From an uncultured Bacteroidota bacterium (GTDB lineage: Bacteria; Bacteroidota; Bacteroidia; Chitinophagales; Chitinophagaceae): a stretch of 9,331 bases of DNA. Location of the stretch: assembly GCA_946479055.1 (NCBI GenBank), contig CAMLEX010000147.1, forward strand, positions 1-9,331, in the 5' to 3' direction. The first letter of the stretch is position 1. The number at the start of each line of letters is the position of its first letter. Of the stretch, positions 6,424-9,331 are shown one piece after another. The position numbers and the translations under genes were made by a program. The notes beneath the pieces are model-generated. The model made no database searches, was not told where the DNA came from, and worked only from the letters and a program-made list of their open reading frames with translations.

Positions 6424-7290
6424 TTAAAGTTGCGATGGCATGTCAGTCACTTTCCGGCTTCTGACTTCTGACTTCATACTCTTCCCCCATCCCCATTTCA
6501 AAAACTCCGGCATAGCCCGGCCCCAGGTAGCGATATCATGTTTGCCGTCCGGCATTTCCAGGTAATGAATATCTTTTTCACGGTTATATCCTTTTACTAC
6601 CAGTTCTTTTATCACGTCAAGTGTATCATCAATGGAGTCAATGACACCATTATTATTGCGGTCAAGGGTCTCATCCATATTACCGCATTGAAAAAAGAAT
6701 TTTAATCCCTTGTGATAAGTACTGTTTCTAATTTCCTGCTGCATGATGCGATGCTTATCATCATCATATTCTTTTTCTGTTTGATCTACACTGCGCCACC
6801 AGAATGAACCCGAAAACAACCCTGCTTTTGTAAATTTTTCAGGATGATTCAGCACTATATCCATGGCACTCAATGCGCCTAATGAAAATCCGGCAAATGC
6901 TCTTTCCTTAAAGGAAGTTATATTATAAGTATCCCTGATAAAAGGAAGTAGTTCCCGCATTATAAAATAACTATAAAAGCCTGCTTTAGATCCACGTCCC
7001 TGATAATCAGGTTGCGACGCAACCCCGTATTCCATTTTGCGTTGTGAAGCAGTATGAATTGCCGCACAAAGCAAAGGTTGAATTTCATTTTCAGAATATA
7101 AATTCTCAAGAATGGATTCAAGACCAAGCTCCTTCATGTTCTGACCATCGTTTATCAATAAAAGACTCATTTTCGCAGGCTCTGCTACATTTTTAGGAAG
7201 ATAAAAATCAACTTTTACCTCTCTTCCAAGAAACACAGACAATACTGATCTATTTTCTACGAGAATACCCGATACATTGATGGTTTGCAT
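6424..7290 (-). CDS. Esterase D-family alpha/beta hydrolase
   Basis: A cytoplasmic (no signal peptide) esterase of the PF00756 type, 288 aa from the ATG at 7290. The reading frame stays open to a TTG at 7299, but the ATG is better placed, with GGAG just upstream. Numbering here is from the TTG (subtract 3 for the ATG). Visible features are LLLINDGQNM (46-55, probable oxyanion-hole strand), the nucleophile elbow GFSLG with Ser139, GLFSGSFWW (160-168), probable catalytic Asp209 in GNMDET, and His254 in DGKHDIATW. Directly after Asp209 comes DRNNNGVIDSID (213-224), which has the spacing of an EF-hand or dockerin calcium loop. The family hydrolyses esters, including siderophore and sugar esters; the substrate here is unknown. 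The last 15 or so residues (KSEVRSRKVTDMPSQL) are encoded by degenerate 7-base repeats and look like a late extension. The gene diverges from the ATP-grasp gene across a repeat-rich gap. Confidence 0.88.
   Translation of the reverse strand: MQTINVSGILVENRSVLSVFLGREVKVDFYLPKNVAEPAKMSLLLINDGQNMKELGLESILENLYSENEIQPLLCAAIHTASQRKMEYGVASQPDYQGRGSKAGFYSYFIMRELLPFIRDTYNITSFKERAFAGFSLGALSAMDIVLNHPEKFTKAGLFSGSFWWRSVDQTEKEYDDDKHRIMQQEIRNSTYHKGLKFFFQCGNMDETLDRNNNGVIDSIDDTLDVIKELVVKGYNREKDIHYLEMPDGKHDIATWGRAMPEFLKWGWGKSMKSEVRSRKVTDMPSQL
6455..6475 (-). repeat. Heptanucleotide repeat GAAGTCA in the esterase 3' end
   Basis: Read on the minus strand, GAAGTCA (6475-6469), GAAGTCA (6468-6462) and GAAGCCG (6461-6455) are consecutive 7-base units, and a fainter fourth unit GAAAGTG follows. 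Because 7 is not a multiple of 3, three units encode a 7-residue peptide, SEVRSRK. The repeat lies inside the coding region just before the stop codon. Confidence 0.6.
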
Positions 7291-7312
7291 AATCTCCAAA
7301 AATAAGGATTCG

Positions 7313-7326
7313 GCCTGAAACCAGGC
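7313..7326. repeat. Short dyad upstream of the esterase start
   Basis: GCCTG (7313-7317) and CAGGC (7322-7326) form a perfect 5-bp stem with an AAAC loop, 23-36 bases before the esterase ATG. On the minus strand it directly precedes TATTTTTG (7304-7297), an exact TAnnTTTG match. No well-spaced -33 box accompanies it (the nearest TTTG is 24 bases upstream), and the transcript would start almost at the ATG. A regulator site is conceivable. Confidence 0.25.
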
Positions 7327-7492
7327 TTCAAAAATTCCAGGGCAAGCACATTATTAATTCAGGTTATTACAGTACACGGATGGCAGCTTGTCCCGCCCAG
7401 GCGGGAGATCAAACGGATTTAAAAACCCCTGATGAGTATAAACTCTCCCCGTATTTCAGTATTCAATTATTCGTCTATAAGGATAAGCAGCA

Positions 7493-7518
7493 ATTTATTC
7501 TGCTTCGCAGAATAAAAA
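7493..7518. repeat. 26-base direct repeat forming a 10-bp hairpin, copy 1
   Basis: TTTATTCTGC (7494-7503) and GCAGAATAAA (7507-7516) form a perfect 10-bp stem around a TTC loop. The 26-base segment 7493-7518 is repeated exactly at 7708-7733. The A-run on the right and T-run on the left face the wrong way for a plain intrinsic terminator on either strand. Confidence 0.7.
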
Positions 7519-7707
7519 AAACCACTAAGATCTGAGCTTGTCGAAGAGCGAAGTATCATCCATCCAATCAGTGTCATCTCCCGCCCGGGCCTACCGTGTA
7601 CCCACATCTTTTAATACGAAGGATGGGAACACAGCTTGTCCCGCAAGGCGGGAGATGACACGGGTTGGATGCCCGCCTGACCGAACGGGCAGGGCTAAAA
7701 ACGGATC

Positions 7708-7733
7708 ATTTATTCTGCTTCGCAGAATAAAAA
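7708..7733. repeat. 26-base direct repeat forming a 10-bp hairpin, copy 2
   Basis: This is an exact copy of 7493-7518, 215 bases downstream in the same orientation, with the stem at 7709-7718 and 7722-7731. Identity over 26 bases in an otherwise diverged gap points to a repeated element and not chance. Both copies read FILLRRIK in one frame, which is a consequence of the DNA repeat. Confidence 0.7.
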
Positions 7734-7967
7734 GGATTGTTTACTAATAAATTCTTTTCGCAATTTTTTTAAACTCCCACTTTGACTATTAAAAAATCTG
7801 TGAAAATCTATCCAATCCGTGTCATCCGTGTGCCAAAAATATTTGTCGGTACACTGTAGGATTTGGCGGGGCAAGCTGTATTCCAATTCACTTCTTTGAT
7901 TAGTTTATAAGCACATTTTAATGCATTGCCCTGTCAAATATTCTAATTGGCAAACACGATTTATTAA

Positions 7968-7999
7968 TTTGTTTATGTGGTTTTGAAAAAATAAATTTG
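7968..7999 (+). promoter_or_regulatory. Consensus Bacteroidota promoter of the ATP-grasp gene
   Basis: TTTG (7968-7971), a 20-base spacer and TAAATTTG (7992-7999) match the phylum's -33/-7 consensus at every fixed position. It lies 82 bases before the ATP-grasp ATG. Transcription would start near 8005 and give a leader of about 75 nt. It is the best promoter match in the window and would also drive the overlapping downstream gene. Confidence 0.6.
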
Positions 8000-8000
8000 G

Positions 8001-8050
8001 AAAGGGCTACTCAGGATATCCTATCCACGGGAAATTTGCAAAGGGCCACT
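8001..8050 (+). other. Structured leader of the ATP-grasp gene: direct repeat and palindrome
   Basis: AAAGGGCTACT (8001-8011) recurs as AAAGGGCCACT (8040-8050), 39 bases apart (10 of 11 identical). A perfect 10-bp palindrome AGGATATCCT lies between them at 8013-8022. Both features lie just downstream of the promoter, where an operator or leader RNA element would be placed. I recognise no known riboswitch. Confidence 0.35.
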
Positions 8051-8081
8051 AATCTAAAATCATATACTCAAAAAATTATTT

Positions 8082-9035
8082 ATGAAAAAAATCGGAATTC
8101 TGCATGGCAAAGAACGTTCGTTTCCTGAGGCATTTGTGGCAAGAGTAAACAGTAAAAATGTACCGGGTGTGTTGGCAGAATCCGTTCGTATAGACAAAGC
8201 TTTACAAGGCGAACCCAGTGGCTATACTGTTATTATTGACCGTATTTCGCAGGATGTTCCGTTTTACAGGACATGGCTCAAAAATGCGGCAGTAACAGGT
8301 ACTGCCGTAATCAATAATCCTTTCTGGTGGAGCGCTGATGATAAATATTTCAACAACTGCCTGATGACAAAAGTGGATGTCCCCGTACCGAAGACAGCTA
8401 TCATCCCTTCAAGAGACCTGCCCGATGATACAACAGATGAATCATTCAGCAACCTGGCCTACCCGATGGATTGGGATAGTATTTTTAATTATGTAGGTTT
8501 TCCTGCTTATATGAAACCTTTTGCCGGTGGTGGTTGGAAGCATGTATATAGATTGGAAAGTGCTGAAGATTTTTTTAAAAAACATAGTGAAACCGGGCAG
8601 TTGGTCATGTTATTACAAGAAGAGATTGTATTTGATGAATATTACCGCTGTTATTGCATTGGCGGCAAGCATGTACGCATCATGCCTTACGAACCACGCA
8701 ATCCGCATCATCTGCGCTATGTAGCTGATTTTTCTCCTTCCGCTGAGCGTCTTCAGCAAATGAAAGAAATCGTATTGCGTATCAATAAATACCTCGGTTA
8801 TGATTTTAATACGGTCGAATTAGCATTGCGAAACGGCATACCTTACGCAATAGATTTTTGCAACCCTGCTCCTGATGCTGAAAGAACCAGTGTAGGTGAA
8901 GAAAATTTTGAATGGGTAGTTGAAACGGCCGCTAACTATGCCATTGAAAAAGCGTTAAGCAATAATGGAAATGAAGACAACCTTACCTGGGGCGAATATG
9001 TAAAAAGAAGCAGCACAAAGACAGCGTTGATCTGA
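8082..9035 (+). CDS. ATP-grasp domain protein (carboxylate-amine/thiol ligase-like)
   Basis: A 317-aa soluble protein with an ATP-grasp fold of the RimK/glutathione-synthase type. The N-terminal pre-ATP-grasp part (1-100) opens with MKKIGILHGKERSFPEAFVA. The ATP-binding lysine and glycine-rich loop are at 143-155 (YMKPFAGGGWKHV, K145, G149-G151), the adenine-contact strand at 175-183 (VMLLQEEIV), and the metal-binding end at 243-267 (NTVELALRNGIPYAIDFCNP, with E246, D258 and N261 as likely Mg ligands). By family it would activate a carboxylate as acyl phosphate and join it to an amine or thiol. The substrates are not recognisable, and it is not a clear RimK, GshB or D-Ala-D-Ala ligase. It starts at an ATG without Shine-Dalgarno sequence, behind a consensus promoter. 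Its TGA shares a base with the next ATG (TGATG), implying translational coupling. An esterase gene diverges upstream. Confidence 0.85.
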   Translation: MKKIGILHGKERSFPEAFVARVNSKNVPGVLAESVRIDKALQGEPSGYTVIIDRISQDVPFYRTWLKNAAVTGTAVINNPFWWSADDKYFNNCLMTKVDVPVPKTAIIPSRDLPDDTTDESFSNLAYPMDWDSIFNYVGFPAYMKPFAGGGWKHVYRLESAEDFFKKHSETGQLVMLLQEEIVFDEYYRCYCIGGKHVRIMPYEPRNPHHLRYVADFSPSAERLQQMKEIVLRINKYLGYDFNTVELALRNGIPYAIDFCNPAPDAERTSVGEENFEWVVETAANYAIEKALSNNGNEDNLTWGEYVKRSSTKTALI

Positions 9036-9331
9036 TGTTTACTGTTTACGATACCGACAACGAATGCTTCACCAAAGTCGAAGAACCTGATCCTTCGGTT
9101 TCCTATACCTATGCGGATTACCTGCAATGGAAATTTGAAGAAAGACTGGAACTTTTTCGGGGTAGGATTTTTAAGCTGGGGGCTCCGAATACAAAGCACC
9201 AGGTTGTGGCAGGCAATCTTTTGGTTTTAATGAAAACTTTTCTTAAAAAACAAAAGTGCCAGGTATTCATAGCTCCTTTTGATGTAAGATTACCTGTCAA
9301 AAACAAGAAAAAAGATAATGAGGTCACAACC
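9035..9331 (+). CDS. Uma2 family endonuclease-like protein (DUF820), N-terminal part
   Basis: The first 99 codons of a gene cut by the right edge. After a 20-residue acidic lead (FTVYDTDNECFTKVEEPDPS) the stretch Y24-K47, including YTYADYLQWKFEERLELFRG, is the typical opening of Bacteroidota Uma2 proteins. It continues with APNTKHQVVAGNLLVLMKTF and VFIAPFDVRLP. Uma2 proteins have a PD-(D/E)XK nuclease-like fold and occur in many copies in cyanobacteria and Bacteroidota. Their biological role is unsettled, and some may be linked to mobile elements. E36 and E39 could include the N-terminal acidic catalytic residue; the main D-...-ExK part, expected after VVxPD, lies beyond the window. The ATG at 9035 overlaps the ATP-grasp stop by one base, so both are probably made from one mRNA. 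The frame is open to the end. Confidence 0.88.
   Translation, partial: MFTVYDTDNECFTKVEEPDPSVSYTYADYLQWKFEERLELFRGRIFKLGAPNTKHQVVAGNLLVLMKTFLKKQKCQVFIAPFDVRLPVKNKKKDNEVTT

Larger units (their letters stand above)
7300..7967. repeat. Intergenic mosaic of short dispersed-type repeats, no convincing gene
   Basis: This part of the 791-base gap between the esterase and ATP-grasp genes is patched together from recurring motifs. A 20-base unit GGAnnnCAGCTTGyCCCGCC occurs at 7378-7397, 7626-7645 (last base A) and, inverted, at 7884-7865. The first two copies end in small TCCCGC/GCGGGA hairpins. A 25-base segment at 7561-7585 recurs inverted at 7647-7671 with two mismatches, and its ATCCAATCnGTGTCATC core recurs directly at 7810-7826. 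CTGAGCTTGTCGAAG (7532-7546) resembles a widespread intergenic repeat. A GCCCG-type dyad also surrounds 7672-7690. Frames through it give only short peptides that are by-products of the repeats. It looks like a landing zone of REP-like or decayed miniature elements. No transposase or target-site duplication was found. Confidence 0.6.

Noticed and set aside
7494..7516. Intrinsic terminator for a plus-strand transcript
   Set aside because: The hairpin is followed by an A-run, not a T-run, and no plus-strand gene precedes it.
7385..7671. CRISPR array
   Set aside because: The repeats differ in length and orientation, spacing is irregular, and no cas genes are present.
7538..7747. 69-codon plus-strand frame in the intergenic repeat region
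   Set aside because: It is made almost entirely of the repeat units described there and lacks a recognisable domain.
8936..9327. Minus-strand frames over the ATP-grasp end and the Uma2 start
   Set aside because: The plus-strand Uma2 translation is continuous and has strong family motifs, so these are shadows.

Overview
The window looks like chromosomal DNA of a Bacteroidota bacterium, most likely from the Chitinophagaceae or a close relative. The reasons are the AT-rich composition, start sites mostly without a Shine-Dalgarno sequence, several upstream sequences of the Bacteroidota TTTG-N19/20-TAnnTTTG promoter type, and a gene set typical of the phylum: a GH78-type glycosidase, a TonB-dependent receptor with a carboxypeptidase-like N-terminal domain, a tandem universal stress protein, and a Bacteroidota-style Uma2 protein. 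The family-level placement is an inference from general resemblance.

Left part (1-1934): the N-terminal third or less of a secreted alpha-L-rhamnosidase-like glycosidase is cut by the left edge and runs leftwards. Divergent from it is a membrane-embedded metal-dependent hydrolase of the DUF457/YdjM type. Its real start is probably a GTG at 854, not the far-upstream ATG at 698. It converges on the next block across a probable bidirectional terminator.

Middle part (1933-6196, all on the minus strand): a stress block reads, in transcription order, TonB-dependent receptor, Hsp20 small heat-shock protein, dodecin, and a two-domain universal stress protein. Hsp20 has a plausible promoter, an unusually strong ribosome binding site and its own intrinsic terminator. 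The terminator lies only about 20 nt before the dodecin start, so dodecin needs readthrough or a promoter inside the hsp20 end. The receptor has its own good promoter match and no SusD partner next to it.

Right part (6424-9331): a cytoplasmic esterase-D-family hydrolase (minus) and an ATP-grasp ligase (plus) diverge from a 791-base intergenic region. That region is a mosaic of short repeats and hairpins without a convincing gene. The ATP-grasp gene has a full-consensus promoter and a structured leader, and it overlaps by one base the start of a Uma2-family nuclease-like gene that runs off the right edge. The ATP-grasp/esterase pair is the best candidate for an uncharacterised pathway, forming and perhaps trimming an amide or peptide bond. 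The window gives no substrate, so this remains a hypothesis. Otherwise the genes belong to recognisable families.
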